Source: Chloroflexota bacterium (GTDB lineage Bacteria > Chloroflexota > Anaerolineae > Aggregatilineales > Phototrophicaceae). Taken from it: DNA of 50,498 nucleotides. The position numbers and the translations under genes were made by a program. Under the pieces are notes generated by a model. The model saw nothing but the letters and a program-made list of their open reading frames with translations. It was not told the origin of the DNA and ran no database searches. Location of the stretch: positions 1,369-51,866 of the forward strand of contig WTGJ01000004.1 in NCBI GenBank assembly GCA_011523615.1. Reading direction: 5' to 3'. Shown here one piece after another: positions 41,162 to 49,542 of the stretch. The first letter of the stretch is position 1. Each line of letters begins with the position of its first letter.

Positions 41162-43936
41162 TTGAGCGGCTCTCCCGTGTCCACGTACGAACTCCCTCAA
41201 CTGCTATACGGTCGGCTCGTCAGCGATGAGCGGGAAGCGGACGAACCCGAAATCATCGCCAGCAGCAGCCCTGAGCTCGCTGCAGCAGAGGCGCGTGCCT
41301 GGCTGGAGATCGTCTCGCTGAGTCCCTTCTCCAACGCGGCTGAGGATTACGCCATCGGCATCTTCGCCGACCCGGTGCAGGGCGAATGGCTGCTCGCCCG
41401 TTGCCATTGCTACCATGACGACCGGCAGCTGCCCACCTGGCAACTCATCCCGTTGCCGGCTGCGCTGATCGCGCGCGCGCGCGGTGGTTTGCTGCGCCTC
41501 GCCCAGTTGTTGCAGGAACCGCCCACCTTGCCGGATGGCAGCAAGCCCAGCCTCGAAGCACTGGTCGTGCCGGCGAAGCTGCTGCAAGCCATCCCTCGGC
41601 AGCGGTTGCTCTCGGCCTTGCCGCTGGCAGGAATGGAGCGCTCGGATGATGTGTTCCCCAGGCTGATTCAGTGGTTGAATCAGGCTTTGTTGCCCGCTGG
41701 TCTGATCGTTCGTGATGCGCCACCCAGGTTAGCGGTGCGCTTGAAACTGCTGGCGGCCCTGCAGGCATTGTTACCGCGCAGCGCCCCACAGTTGACCTTC
41801 AGCACAAATACCCTGCAGGCACCCTCCGCCGCAGAACGAATCTGCTTCTACGCTGGGGCAGAGCAGACCCCCAAAGAGGCGAGTTTCCACTGGGGAGAAG
41901 GGGGCGAAGCGCTGGGCGAGAGAGAATTGCTGCCCTATCCCGCCCACTTGCTGCGCTGCTGGCGTGACGGTGGGGAGACGGCTTTGTACGTCGAACTGAA
42001 GGACCTGGATCGCACCGCAGCGCATGGTTTCGGCGATGGGCCGCTCGATGAGGAATTGGCGAAACTCGCCGAAAGGCAGAATCTGGCCTACCGCATCGAG
42101 AGTGGCCAGGGTGCGGATTTGGCGCGCATCAAAACTCTCTTGCAAGAGGATGCCCCGGTGCCCATGCGCCATTTGCGGCTCTACTTGAGCGCGCTGTTGC
42201 AGGATGAGCTCGAACATCATGATGCGGAGGAGGCCGCCCTCATCGCTCGTTATATGGACGCCCGGCCCACGTTGGATCGGGCGCTCAATGCGGAGCTGGA
42301 GGGGCACCTCAACGATGCGCCGGACGCCGTCTACCGTTTCCTGCGGCAGCGCCTGGGGGAAGCGGCTTCCCCACGTTGGCGCAAGCGCTTGCAACAAGCC
42401 GCAGCAGCGGCCTTGCGCATCGCCACCGATGAGGGCGATGGCGCCATCATCGCCGCGTGGTTGCAGTTGATCGCGCGGGAACCGGCCGATTTTGCTTTGT
42501 CAGAGCAACTGCATGAAGGCATCATCGCCGCCATAGCCCCCGCGCGGGAAGACGGCCAACTCGGCGTGGAGTTGCTTTCCCTGGCCCTGCATTACGCGCA
42601 CGACGATTTGCCCACTCTACTCGGGGATGCCGTGCTGCTGGATGCCTTGCCCTATGGTTTGGCCGAGGTATTGCATGAAGGCAGCCACGATGATCAGGGG
42701 TTGGATTACGATGCTTTTCCCAGAGAAATCGCCACCCTGGCGCTCGCTCATTTGACGGAAGAAGCGCTGGCGCAAGAGCCACCGCCGCCGCTCATCGGCG
42801 TGCGCGGCGCCACCTCCCTCTGGGAGCTGGCGGTGGCCAATCACATGCGTTGGTTGCCGCCACAATACCATGCGCGGCGAACAGTCGAGTGCTGGTTGGC
42901 GGCCGCCCAGCCCCCCCTGTTGGAAAAGGCGCGGTATATCCTGCTGAGCGCGATGCTGCGCGATGGCGCAGACGAGGATTTTCGGCAGGCCTGCACGCTC
43001 TGGGGGCTACCCGCACCCACTGAATTTGCGAAGGCTTTGCAGCAGAGCGAACGTCCGGTCGAAGAACTGCTCGCGCAGGTCAACCATCTGGGTCAAGAAG
43101 GGGTGCTGAAGCCGCTGGCCGAGCGAGAAACCTACGAAATGCTATGGGGCTTGAGCGAAAGGGATGTTGCCTTTCCGATCGTCGAACAGATCGCCTGGTG
43201 GGTGGAAACACATCCGGAGTTGCCCACACCGCTGCAACTGTATTGGCGTATGCTCGCGGCCGCCGCCCATGCCGAAGAATTGCCGGTGGCGCGGATCGCG
43301 TTGCGGCACCTGCTGAACCGGCTGGAGGGGGCGCAGGATGTCGGCCAGCTGGTCGAAACCCTGGCGGAAGGGCAAAGAGTCTTGCAATGGTCGCCCGAAT
43401 TGGGGGAAAGCCTGGCAACCTGGTGGCGCCGGCAATTGAGCGCGGCGAATCAGGATTTGTTGCGCGATCTGGTGGCCGCGCTCTCTGAACTGCCGGATCT
43501 CAGCGAAGCATATACCGCTGCGCAGACCGCCCTGGCCCTGCGCGGCCTGGTCGGTCCCGCTCGGATCCGTGAATTTGCCGCGCAATTGCGCCAGACCCTG
43601 GCGAGCCTGGAAGCGTTGGCCGCAGCGTTTGAGCCGCTGGCGACGCGAGAGATGCAGTTCGATGATGAAGCGGCGCAGGCCGAGCTGCTCGCCAATGCGC
43701 AGGGTTTATCGCGGGAAGAGGCGGCGGTGCTGGGGCGAGACTGTCAGGAGCTGGCTCATTTGCTCACGGAGTTATCCGATCACCGTACGCGAGGCAACGT
43801 GATGCGTGGCAACGAGGAACTGGAACGCCGCCTCATGTCCGGGCAGCAGATGCCGGCCGGCGCCGTCGACGCCTTGAAATGGCTGGCGGGCTATTGGGGC
43901 GGGCGCCAAGCGATCGAGAACGGCGCTGAGGATTGA
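41162..43936 (+). CDS. Large protein of unknown function, possibly GAP1-N2-like N-terminus
   Basis: This 924-residue soluble protein has no signal peptide or membrane spans. The N-terminus (YELPQLLYGRLVS...) resembles the GAP1-N2 type domain found in GTPase-associated conflict proteins, but this is by eye only. From about residue 330 on, the sequence is nearly all helical, Ala/Leu/Glu-rich and repeat-like, suggesting an alpha-solenoid scaffold. The start is uncertain (TTG 41162 or GTG 41177, neither with a Shine-Dalgarno). It stands alone, and 145 bp separate it from the upstream gene. Confidence 0.6.
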   Translation: MSGSPVSTYELPQLLYGRLVSDEREADEPEIIASSSPELAAAEARAWLEIVSLSPFSNAAEDYAIGIFADPVQGEWLLARCHCYHDDRQLPTWQLIPLPAALIARARGGLLRLAQLLQEPPTLPDGSKPSLEALVVPAKLLQAIPRQRLLSALPLAGMERSDDVFPRLIQWLNQALLPAGLIVRDAPPRLAVRLKLLAALQALLPRSAPQLTFSTNTLQAPSAAERICFYAGAEQTPKEASFHWGEGGEALGERELLPYPAHLLRCWRDGGETALYVELKDLDRTAAHGFGDGPLDEELAKLAERQNLAYRIESGQGADLARIKTLLQEDAPVPMRHLRLYLSALLQDELEHHDAEEAALIARYMDARPTLDRALNAELEGHLNDAPDAVYRFLRQRLGEAASPRWRKRLQQAAAAALRIATDEGDGAIIAAWLQLIAREPADFALSEQLHEGIIAAIAPAREDGQLGVELLSLALHYAHDDLPTLLGDAVLLDALPYGLAEVLHEGSHDDQGLDYDAFPREIATLALAHLTEEALAQEPPPPLIGVRGATSLWELAVANHMRWLPPQYHARRTVECWLAAAQPPLLEKARYILLSAMLRDGADEDFRQACTLWGLPAPTEFAKALQQSERPVEELLAQVNHLGQEGVLKPLAERETYEMLWGLSERDVAFPIVEQIAWWVETHPELPTPLQLYWRMLAAAAHAEELPVARIALRHLLNRLEGAQDVGQLVETLAEGQRVLQWSPELGESLATWWRRQLSAANQDLLRDLVAALSELPDLSEAYTAAQTALALRGLVGPARIREFAAQLRQTLASLEALAAAFEPLATREMQFDDEAAQAELLANAQGLSREEAAVLGRDCQELAHLLTELSDHRTRGNVMRGNEELERRLMSGQQMPAGAVDALKWLAGYWGGRQAIENGAED

Positions 43937-43963
43937 TGGGCAGGGAGAGCAATGCGGCAGCGG

Positions 43964-44509
43964 TCAGGGCAATTCACCCGCAGCGAGCAATGCTGAGAAC
44001 GTCGGATTGTTCTGATCCCTTTCGGAGAGGGTGGGCGCAACCACCCCCCAATCCAGCGCCAACTGCTCGTCGTCCCAGGCAAGCCCGAATTCATCATCCG
44101 CGCCGCGATAATCCCGATTGACGATATACAGCAACACGCAGGGGGTGATGGCGTAAAAGCCATGCGCTACGCCGGGCGGGATCCATAAACCACGGGGGGC
44201 CGCAGCGTCCAGCTCCAGCATGGCGCTGGCGCGGAAGGTAGGGGATGCGCGCCGCAAATCCACCAGTCCCACCCGCAAGCGCCCACCCGCGGGGTACCAA
44301 TAATCGCCCTGATGGCGGTGGAAATGCAAACCGCGCAGCACCTCGGCGCGGCTGTTGGAATGGTTTTGTTGCAATTCCGACCAATCGACCTGGGGGAACC
44401 AGCTGCGACGAAAAGTTTCCCGAAATGAGCCGCGCTCGTCTTGAGCCGCGCGTAAATCGACGCATTGCACACCCTCGATGCTCGCCAGAGGCTGGATTTC
44501 GACCAACAA
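43964..44509 (-). CDS. rfbC: dTDP-4-dehydrorhamnose 3,5-epimerase-like (RmlC)
   Basis: This 181-residue cupin-fold epimerase has DERGSFRETFRRSWF, NHSNSRAEVLRGLHFHRHQGDYWY (catalytic His in GLHFHRHQ) and LWIPPGVAHGFYAI, all RmlC hallmarks. The C-terminal YxxxxYxPxDE element is altered to VNRDYRGADDEFGLAW. It starts at TTG 44509 (TTG-TTG-GTC), with GAGG about 10 nt upstream, 20 bp after lutB. No other rml genes are close, so it may act on another dTDP-sugar. Confidence 0.87.
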   Translation of the reverse strand: MLVEIQPLASIEGVQCVDLRAAQDERGSFRETFRRSWFPQVDWSELQQNHSNSRAEVLRGLHFHRHQGDYWYPAGGRLRVGLVDLRRASPTFRASAMLELDAAAPRGLWIPPGVAHGFYAITPCVLLYIVNRDYRGADDEFGLAWDDEQLALDWGVVAPTLSERDQNNPTFSALLAAGELP

Positions 44510-44529
44510 CTCAGCGTTTCCTCACTTTA

Positions 44530-45942
44530 TCAGTTTTTTTGCGAGCGTTCCTGCCACCAGCTGCGGAAAGATTGCGGCGCGAAGGGCGGAAAATCGCGCT
44601 GCTCCGTCCAGCGGTCGAAGGGAGGGGGCAGTTGCTTCAATGCGCCCGCGCGACGGGCTTGCCCGCGCGTGACGCGCTCGGCCAGCTGCCCACCGGCGTG
44701 AAAGAGCAGGGGGTGCCGGTTGGCGAAAGCCCAGCCCTTCATCCCCAATCGCCAGTGGGTCGGTTGCGCTGATTGCAAGTCTCGCCGCAAACGCAACAGC
44801 ATATCGGGGATGTGGATGTCGACCGGGCAGGCTTGTTGGCAGGCGCCGCAAAGGCTGCTGGCGAAGGGAAGGTACTGCGCTGCTTCTTTACCGGCCAGCC
44901 CCGGCGTAACCACCGAACCGATCGGCCCGGAATAGACAGAGCCGTAAGCATGGCCACCCACGTTGCGATAGACCGGGCAGACGTTCAAGCAAGCGCCGCA
45001 GCGCAAACAGGCCAGCGCCTCACGGTATTCGCTGGCATAGATCTGGCTGCGGCCGTTGTCCAATAGGATGAGGTGAAACTGACTGGGCCCGTCTTCGTCG
45101 CTCTCGGCTTTGGGCCCGTTGATGATGTTGACGTAAACGGTCAGCGTTTGCCCGGCGCCGCTCATCGCCAGCAACTGCACCAGGGTGGCGAAATCGCGCC
45201 AGGTAGGGATGATTTTCTCGATGCCGACGACGGCGATGTGGACATCCGGCAGCGAAGTGCTGAGGCGGCCGTTGCCTTCGTTGGTGATGATGACGAGGCT
45301 GCCGGTTTCTGCGATGAGAAAATTGCCACCACTCATGCCAAAATCGGCAGAGAGAAATTTCTCGCGCAAGTACTGGCGGGCGAAGGCGGTCATCTCCTCG
45401 GCCGTAGTTTCTGCGCGAGCTTCCATCCCCAGCTTCTCGCGGAAGATGTTCAGGATTTCTTCTTGGGGACGGTGCATCACCGGCATCACGATGTGGCTGG
45501 GGCGGTCGCCAGAGATCTGCACGATGAACTCGCCCAAATCCGTCTCGATGATCTCGATGCCATGCCCTTCCAGAAAAGGGACGAGCTCGATTTCTTCCGT
45601 CGCCATGCTCTTGGACTTGACGCCGCGTTTCAGGTGGTTCGCGCGGCATATTTCCAGGATCAGCTGATTGGCCTCCGCCGCGTCTCGCGCCCAGTGGGTG
45701 TGTCCGCCGTTGGCAGACAAGCGCGCTTCAAATTGCTCCAGCATGGCCGGCAGTTGTTGCAAGGCGCGCAGCTTGGCTCCTCGGCCCTGTTGGCGCAGGG
45801 CGGCGTAATGCGGCATCTCCTCGCGCATCTGCGAGACGCGATCGGTGACGTAACGGGTGCTGCGTTCCACAGCACCGCGCACGGCGATGTTGCCCAGGGC
45901 GATGGTCGCGGCTTGCGGGAATTTGTTGGCCGTGGTTTCCAT
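44530..45942 (-). CDS. lutB: Lactate utilisation iron-sulfur protein LutB-like
   Basis: The product has 470 residues. The N-terminal LUD domain (about 60-290; IVMPVMHRPQEEILNIF, SADFGMSGGNFLIAETGSL) is followed by a ferredoxin-like region with two cluster motifs: C312/C315/C318/C322 in CLRCGACLNVCP, and C365/C368/C372 in LCGACQQACP. LutB works with LutA and LutC in L-lactate oxidation; neither partner is adjacent. The in-frame ATG at 45966 overlaps a TATAAT box (45970-45965), so the ATG at 45942 with GAGG 11 nt upstream is chosen. Confidence 0.92.
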   Translation of the reverse strand: METTANKFPQAATIALGNIAVRGAVERSTRYVTDRVSQMREEMPHYAALRQQGRGAKLRALQQLPAMLEQFEARLSANGGHTHWARDAAEANQLILEICRANHLKRGVKSKSMATEEIELVPFLEGHGIEIIETDLGEFIVQISGDRPSHIVMPVMHRPQEEILNIFREKLGMEARAETTAEEMTAFARQYLREKFLSADFGMSGGNFLIAETGSLVIITNEGNGRLSTSLPDVHIAVVGIEKIIPTWRDFATLVQLLAMSGAGQTLTVYVNIINGPKAESDEDGPSQFHLILLDNGRSQIYASEYREALACLRCGACLNVCPVYRNVGGHAYGSVYSGPIGSVVTPGLAGKEAAQYLPFASSLCGACQQACPVDIHIPDMLLRLRRDLQSAQPTHWRLGMKGWAFANRHPLLFHAGGQLAERVTRGQARRAGALKQLPPPFDRWTEQRDFPPFAPQSFRSWWQERSQKN

Positions 45943-45964
45943 GAGCTGCGCTTCCTCAACGTGC

Positions 45965-45970
45965 ATTATA
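45965..45970 (-). promoter_or_regulatory. -10 box (TATAAT) for lutB-rfbC
   Basis: On the minus strand TATAAT lies about 22 nt upstream of the chosen lutB ATG and overlaps the more upstream in-frame ATG, which argues against that start. Confidence 0.5.
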
Positions 45971-46025
45971 GCGGGCGCATCACAGATGGCGCATGGCGAA
46001 AATGTCCGTTTGCTTGCTTTTGCCG

Positions 46026-46054
46026 TTGGCGGGGCTGCCCCGCTGCATTATGCT
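46026..46054 (+). promoter_or_regulatory. Promoter for tmk
   Basis: TTGGCG (46026-46031), a 17-nt spacer and TATGCT (46049-46054) lie about 85 nt upstream of the tmk start, in the 196-bp divergent region with lutB. Confidence 0.4.
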
Positions 46055-46138
46055 GCGACTGCATCATGCTGATTTTCCCGGTGGCGAAAGGGCCGCCATC
46101 GATGCTGGCTGGGGCGGCGAAGCGGAGGAGCATTTCCC

Positions 46139-46762
46139 TTGTCGAAACGAGGCTTTTTCCTGGTGTTGGAGGGGCTGGATGGCGTGGGCAAGTCTCACCT
46201 GGCGCGCCAACTGGAAGCGACGCTGCAATCGGTTCGGCCGGTCTTGCGCACCGAAGAACCGCAGGTGGATTGTTGCGCGGGGCAATTCTTGCGCCAGGTA
46301 CTCACCCGCAAACGACAGGCGGATGTTTGGACGCAGGCTTTGGCCTTCGCCGCCAACCGTGCGGACCACAATGCGCGCATCATCGCCCCTTTCCTGCGTG
46401 AGCACCCGGATGGTTTGTTGCTTTGCGATCGTTATGTTCTCTCCTCCCTCGTCTATCAGGCGCGAGATGGTGTCAGTTTCGCGCGCGTGCTCGCCCTCAA
46501 CGAAAGAACGCGCCGGCCGGATCTGACGATCTTCCTGGATGCCCCCGCCGACACCCTGAGCGAGCGGCAGCGGGACCGGCAAGAAGGACGCGAACTGTAT
46601 GATGGCCAGTTGGCCCTCTGGCGCTCTCGTTACGAGGAGGCTATCGCCATCCTGCGCGAACGGGGCGAACGCATCATCCAGTTGGATGCGGCGATGGCGC
46701 CGGAGGCGCTGCTGGATGCTGTACTCAACGCCCTGCAAGGCGAAGAAGAACCGCATGGCTGA
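46139..46762 (+). CDS. tmk: Thymidylate kinase
   Basis: This 207-residue P-loop kinase phosphorylates dTMP to dTDP. The P-loop is GLDGVGKS (12-19), the substrate-binding motif is CDRYVLSSLVYQ and the lid region is SERQRDRQEGRELYD. FFLVLEGLDGVGKSH is the canonical N-terminus. Translation starts at TTG 46139 with GGAGGAG 8 nt upstream, which decides the start. The TEEPQ loop corresponds to the REPG/EPGG phosphate-binding motif but is altered. The next gene follows after about 97 bp. Confidence 0.9.
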   Translation: MSKRGFFLVLEGLDGVGKSHLARQLEATLQSVRPVLRTEEPQVDCCAGQFLRQVLTRKRQADVWTQALAFAANRADHNARIIAPFLREHPDGLLLCDRYVLSSLVYQARDGVSFARVLALNERTRRPDLTIFLDAPADTLSERQRDRQEGRELYDGQLALWRSRYEEAIAILRERGERIIQLDAAMAPEALLDAVLNALQGEEEPHG

Positions 46763-46859
46763 GTTCAGAATCGGGCCGGAGCAGTGTTTTTCGCCTGGCA
46801 ACCTGCCATAACTTGTGCTAAACTGAAGCCGTTCCGTTCTGTTGATGCCCCATTTTCTC

Positions 46860-47195
46860 ATGCCCATTTACACCTACCGCCGCGAAGACGGCAGCCGATT
46901 TGACATCAAACAGAGCATCCATGAAGCGCCGCTGGAGTTCTGCCCGGATAGCGGACAGGCCGTCGTCCGCGTCGTCCAGCCGGTCGGCATCGTATTCAAA
47001 GGCAGTGGCTTTTACGTCAACGATAGCAAGGCGGTGAAATCGGCCAACGGCGTTGCCAAAGAGGAGAGCAAAGACGCCGAGGGCACGGCAGCGGAAGGAA
47101 CGAAAGAGAGCCAGAGCGAAACGAAAAGCAGCGAGGGGACGAATAAGGCCGAAGCGAAGCCAGCACAGAAAGAAGCCAGCACCGCCGCCGAATGA
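46860..47195 (+). CDS. FmdB-like small protein without zinc-ribbon cysteines
   Basis: The product has 111 residues. MPIYTYRREDGSRFDIKQSIHEAPLEFCP and VFKGSGFYVND follow the FmdB template, but the CxxC zinc knuckles are replaced (YRREDG, CPDSG), leaving a single cysteine. This variant is known among FmdB-like proteins. The C-terminal half (about 60-111) is a low-complexity Glu/Lys/Ser tail. ATG 46860 gives the family N-terminus; ATG 46845 would add five residues. No Shine-Dalgarno is seen. Confidence 0.75.
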   Translation: MPIYTYRREDGSRFDIKQSIHEAPLEFCPDSGQAVVRVVQPVGIVFKGSGFYVNDSKAVKSANGVAKEESKDAEGTAAEGTKESQSETKSSEGTNKAEAKPAQKEASTAAE

Positions 47196-47206
47196 TTCCG
47201 CTGGCG

Positions 47207-47521
47207 CTAGATCTGAAAATCGCCGGTCGCCTGCACCACCTTGTAGCTGAAATTCTCCACATAGCGATCCAGCTGCTCGCGCAAGATGGACCATTCCGTG
47301 GATTGCAGCAACGCGCGCACTTTGGCCACGCTCTCCATGAGCCCGCCGGTCATGATGCGTGGATGTTCATTGCCCTGTTGCGGCCAGAGCGTCAGCCAGG
47401 CTTCGCTGTGTTGCAAGCCGAGCGCCTCCATACCGGGCATCCAAACGCGCAGCACAAACTCTGAGTATTCTTCGTCGGTGCCGGGTTTGACATCCCAATA
47501 CATCAACAATTTGTAATTCAC
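47207..47521 (-). CDS. Dimeric alpha/beta-barrel (ABM/EthD-like) small protein
   Basis: The product has 104 residues. YKLLMYWDVKPGTDEEYSEFVLRVWMPGM and the later VENFSYKVVQATGDFQI fit a ferredoxin-like dimeric barrel such as ABM or NIPSNAP-type proteins. No catalytic residue is identified. The GTG at 47521 has GGAG 7 nt upstream. It lies 13 bp downstream of the MBL-fold gene in the same direction, probably the same transcript. Confidence 0.6.
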   Translation of the reverse strand: MNYKLLMYWDVKPGTDEEYSEFVLRVWMPGMEALGLQHSEAWLTLWPQQGNEHPRIMTGGLMESVAKVRALLQSTEWSILREQLDRYVENFSYKVVQATGDFQI

Positions 47522-47534
47522 GCTGCGCTCCGTA

Positions 47535-48173
47535 TCAGGCCGGGTTCAAACAAATGAGTTGGGTGTTCGCTTCTGCGTCGAGGGTCTTGGCGTTGAGCTG
47601 CAGAGAGGGGCTGGGCTCTGGTTTGTTGGTGCCGAGGGAAGCAGCGAATCGCTTCAAGGAAGCCTCCGTCTTCTGACCGGCGGCGGGTGAGCTGAACATC
47701 GGCACGACGAAGAGCGGCTGCAATTGATTCGTCAATGAGGCGGTCTCTTCTTCATTCAAGTCGCCATCGAGCGGCAACAACAATACGGTGATCGGTTCGT
47801 CGTACGGCAGAAAATCTGGCGGCAGCGGCGCCGTCAGCGCTCCCAGATGCAAGATCGTGATGCCATTTTCATGGAAGAGATAGCCGTTGCGCGCGGCCGG
47901 TTGCCCATCTGAACCCAGCGCCGGTGTGAGCGAAAGGCCGTGGATGAACAGTCCGCCGATCTCATACTCGCCCGGGCCGTCGATGATGTTGCGCAGGCCG
48001 CGGAAGGGCAATTTCTCTTTGGGGCGACCCGCGCTGAACGTGGCGATCTCTGCGCCCATGTTTTTGCCGCCACCCCGTTTGCCGAGCGCCGCCGGATAGC
48101 CATCCGTGATCACACTCGGCAGGCCGCTTTGCACGAGTCGGGTACAGCAATGGCCGTAATAACTGATGCGCAT
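47535..48173 (-). CDS. MBL-fold protein lacking metal ligands
   Basis: This 212-residue protein keeps the scaffold of the UlaG-like/PGEYEI group of MBL-fold hydrolases: ISYYGHCCTRLV at the N-terminus, IDGPGEYEIGGLFIHGL (65-80) and ITILHLGAL. The HxHxDH motif expected around residues 46-53 is FSAGRPKE, HLGDL reads HLGAL, and the PMHY motif reads PMFS (158-161). It therefore cannot bind the usual two metals and is probably a pseudoenzyme. GGAGGGAAGGA lies upstream of the ATG. Confidence 0.75.
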   Translation of the reverse strand: MRISYYGHCCTRLVQSGLPSVITDGYPAALGKRGGGKNMGAEIATFSAGRPKEKLPFRGLRNIIDGPGEYEIGGLFIHGLSLTPALGSDGQPAARNGYLFHENGITILHLGALTAPLPPDFLPYDEPITVLLLPLDGDLNEEETASLTNQLQPLFVVPMFSSPAAGQKTEASLKRFAASLGTNKPEPSPSLQLNAKTLDAEANTQLICLNPA

Positions 48174-48228
48174 CGATGGGGATGTCCTTCCCTCCGACTG
48201 CCATCATAGACGAAGGAGGAGGTGGGGG

Positions 48229-49479
48229 CTAGGCTTGGCTGGAGGCGGGCCGGGCGCGCAAACCCACTTTTCTCTCCTGTCGATCGGACCAGCGCATCAG
48301 GTAGTAACTCGGCGCCAGCATGGCCGCGAAGATGACCGCACTCACATAAAATGGCAGCCGTGGATGCGCGTCGAACAATGCTCCGGCAAACGCGGTGCCG
48401 AAAATGGTCGCCAGGCTACCCGCCGATTGCACCCAGCCGAGGATGGCGCCGCGCACTTCATCGCGCTCGGATCGCGTCGCCATGGCTTGCAAAGCCGGCG
48501 CCATCGTGCCTACCCCCAGGGCGGAGAAGATGCCGGAGATGGGGGCGAAGAGAAAACCGGTGCCGCTGCGCATGGTCGCCATCACCATCACCCCGATCCC
48601 ACGGCCGATCAAACCGCCGAAGGCCAATCTTCCTACCGCGGTCCGCCGCAGCAACCAGGGCAGAATCCACCACTGCGTCACCACCTGCCCCACGCCGAAG
48701 GACATGTAGACGACGCCGATGCCCAAAGTAATTTGCGCGACGGGAAAGCCAGCGAACATCACCGCCTCGCCATAAAGCGCAAAGGTGGAGAGCATCAATC
48801 CCAGGTTGATGGTGGTGCAAAAAGTCACCGTCAGGATGAAAAAGAGCGGCAGGTTGCGCAACACTTCGCCGCTGCTGATTTTCGAGCGGGCCTGGGCCGC
48901 TGCGTCCAACTTGCCGGATGGCAAGACCGTCTCGGCCATCGTGAAATGAATCACCGGTACGGTCAGAAAAGCGACCAGGGCCGCCAGCAAGAACGGAATC
49001 GTTGCGCCGAAAAAAGCAGCCAGCGTGCTGCCCAGCAAAGGGCCCAGCACCAGACCCAAACCCATCGCGCCCCAGACTTTGCCCAGGGCTTCGGCGTGTT
49101 TGTTGGGAGGGGTGATATCCGTCATGTAGGCCTGGGCCACGATCAGGTTGCCACCGGTGATGCCATCCAGAATCCGGGCGAAAAAGAGCAGCTCGACGCT
49201 ACCCGCCACCGCGATCAAGGCGAAACTGACCGCGGTGCCGAATTGGCTGATCAGCAACACGCGCAACCGGCCATAGCGGTCACTCCAGCGGCCCAGCAGC
49301 GGGCCAGCCAGGAATTGCGCGCCGAAGAAGATGGAGATCAAGAAGGCGATGACGGTCGAAGAGACGGCGAAACGTTCTTTGGCGTAGAGCGGGAGGATGG
49401 GCACCACCATCATCGTGCCCGAAAACTGGACAAAGACGATCAGGAGGACGGTCCAATAGGCACGGCGGTGGCCGCTCAT
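48229..49479 (-). CDS. MFS efflux transporter (TetA-like DHA1 family)
   Basis: This 416-residue protein has 12 predicted membrane spans. The loop 2-3 motif A is GRWSDRYGRLRVLL, and motif C-like GLGLVLGPLLGSTLA lies in span 5, placing it with drug:H+ antiporters. VVPILPLYA in span 1 is typical of the TetA-type group. The exported compound is unknown. TATGCT (49491-49486) ends 6 nt before the ATG without a Shine-Dalgarno sequence, another leaderless candidate. It is separated by 63 bp from the merB-like gene upstream. Confidence 0.88.
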   Translation of the reverse strand: MSGHRRAYWTVLLIVFVQFSGTMMVVPILPLYAKERFAVSSTVIAFLISIFFGAQFLAGPLLGRWSDRYGRLRVLLISQFGTAVSFALIAVAGSVELLFFARILDGITGGNLIVAQAYMTDITPPNKHAEALGKVWGAMGLGLVLGPLLGSTLAAFFGATIPFLLAALVAFLTVPVIHFTMAETVLPSGKLDAAAQARSKISSGEVLRNLPLFFILTVTFCTTINLGLMLSTFALYGEAVMFAGFPVAQITLGIGVVYMSFGVGQVVTQWWILPWLLRRTAVGRLAFGGLIGRGIGVMVMATMRSGTGFLFAPISGIFSALGVGTMAPALQAMATRSERDEVRGAILGWVQSAGSLATIFGTAFAGALFDAHPRLPFYVSAVIFAAMLAPSYYLMRWSDRQERKVGLRARPASSQA

Positions 49480-49542
49480 GCCGTTAGCATAATGCAGACG
49501 GACTCGCTCTGATAGGGCGCCGCCGTTTGGCTGCGGTGCGTT

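Noticed and set aside
45073..46401. A 442-codon plus-strand frame across lutB and the start of tmk
   Set aside because: It is antisense to the well-supported lutB gene and its translation shows no family features.
46860..47195. Loss of zinc-ribbon cysteines in the FmdB-like protein as a novelty
   Set aside because: FmdB-like proteins starting M-P-x-Y-x-Y-R-R-E-D-G and lacking the CxxC pairs are a recurrent subtype, so this is not exceptional.
48166..49512. A 448-codon plus-strand frame opposite the MFS gene
   Set aside because: Very His/Gln/Arg-rich translation typical of antisense to a membrane protein gene; the MFS frame has clear transporter motifs.
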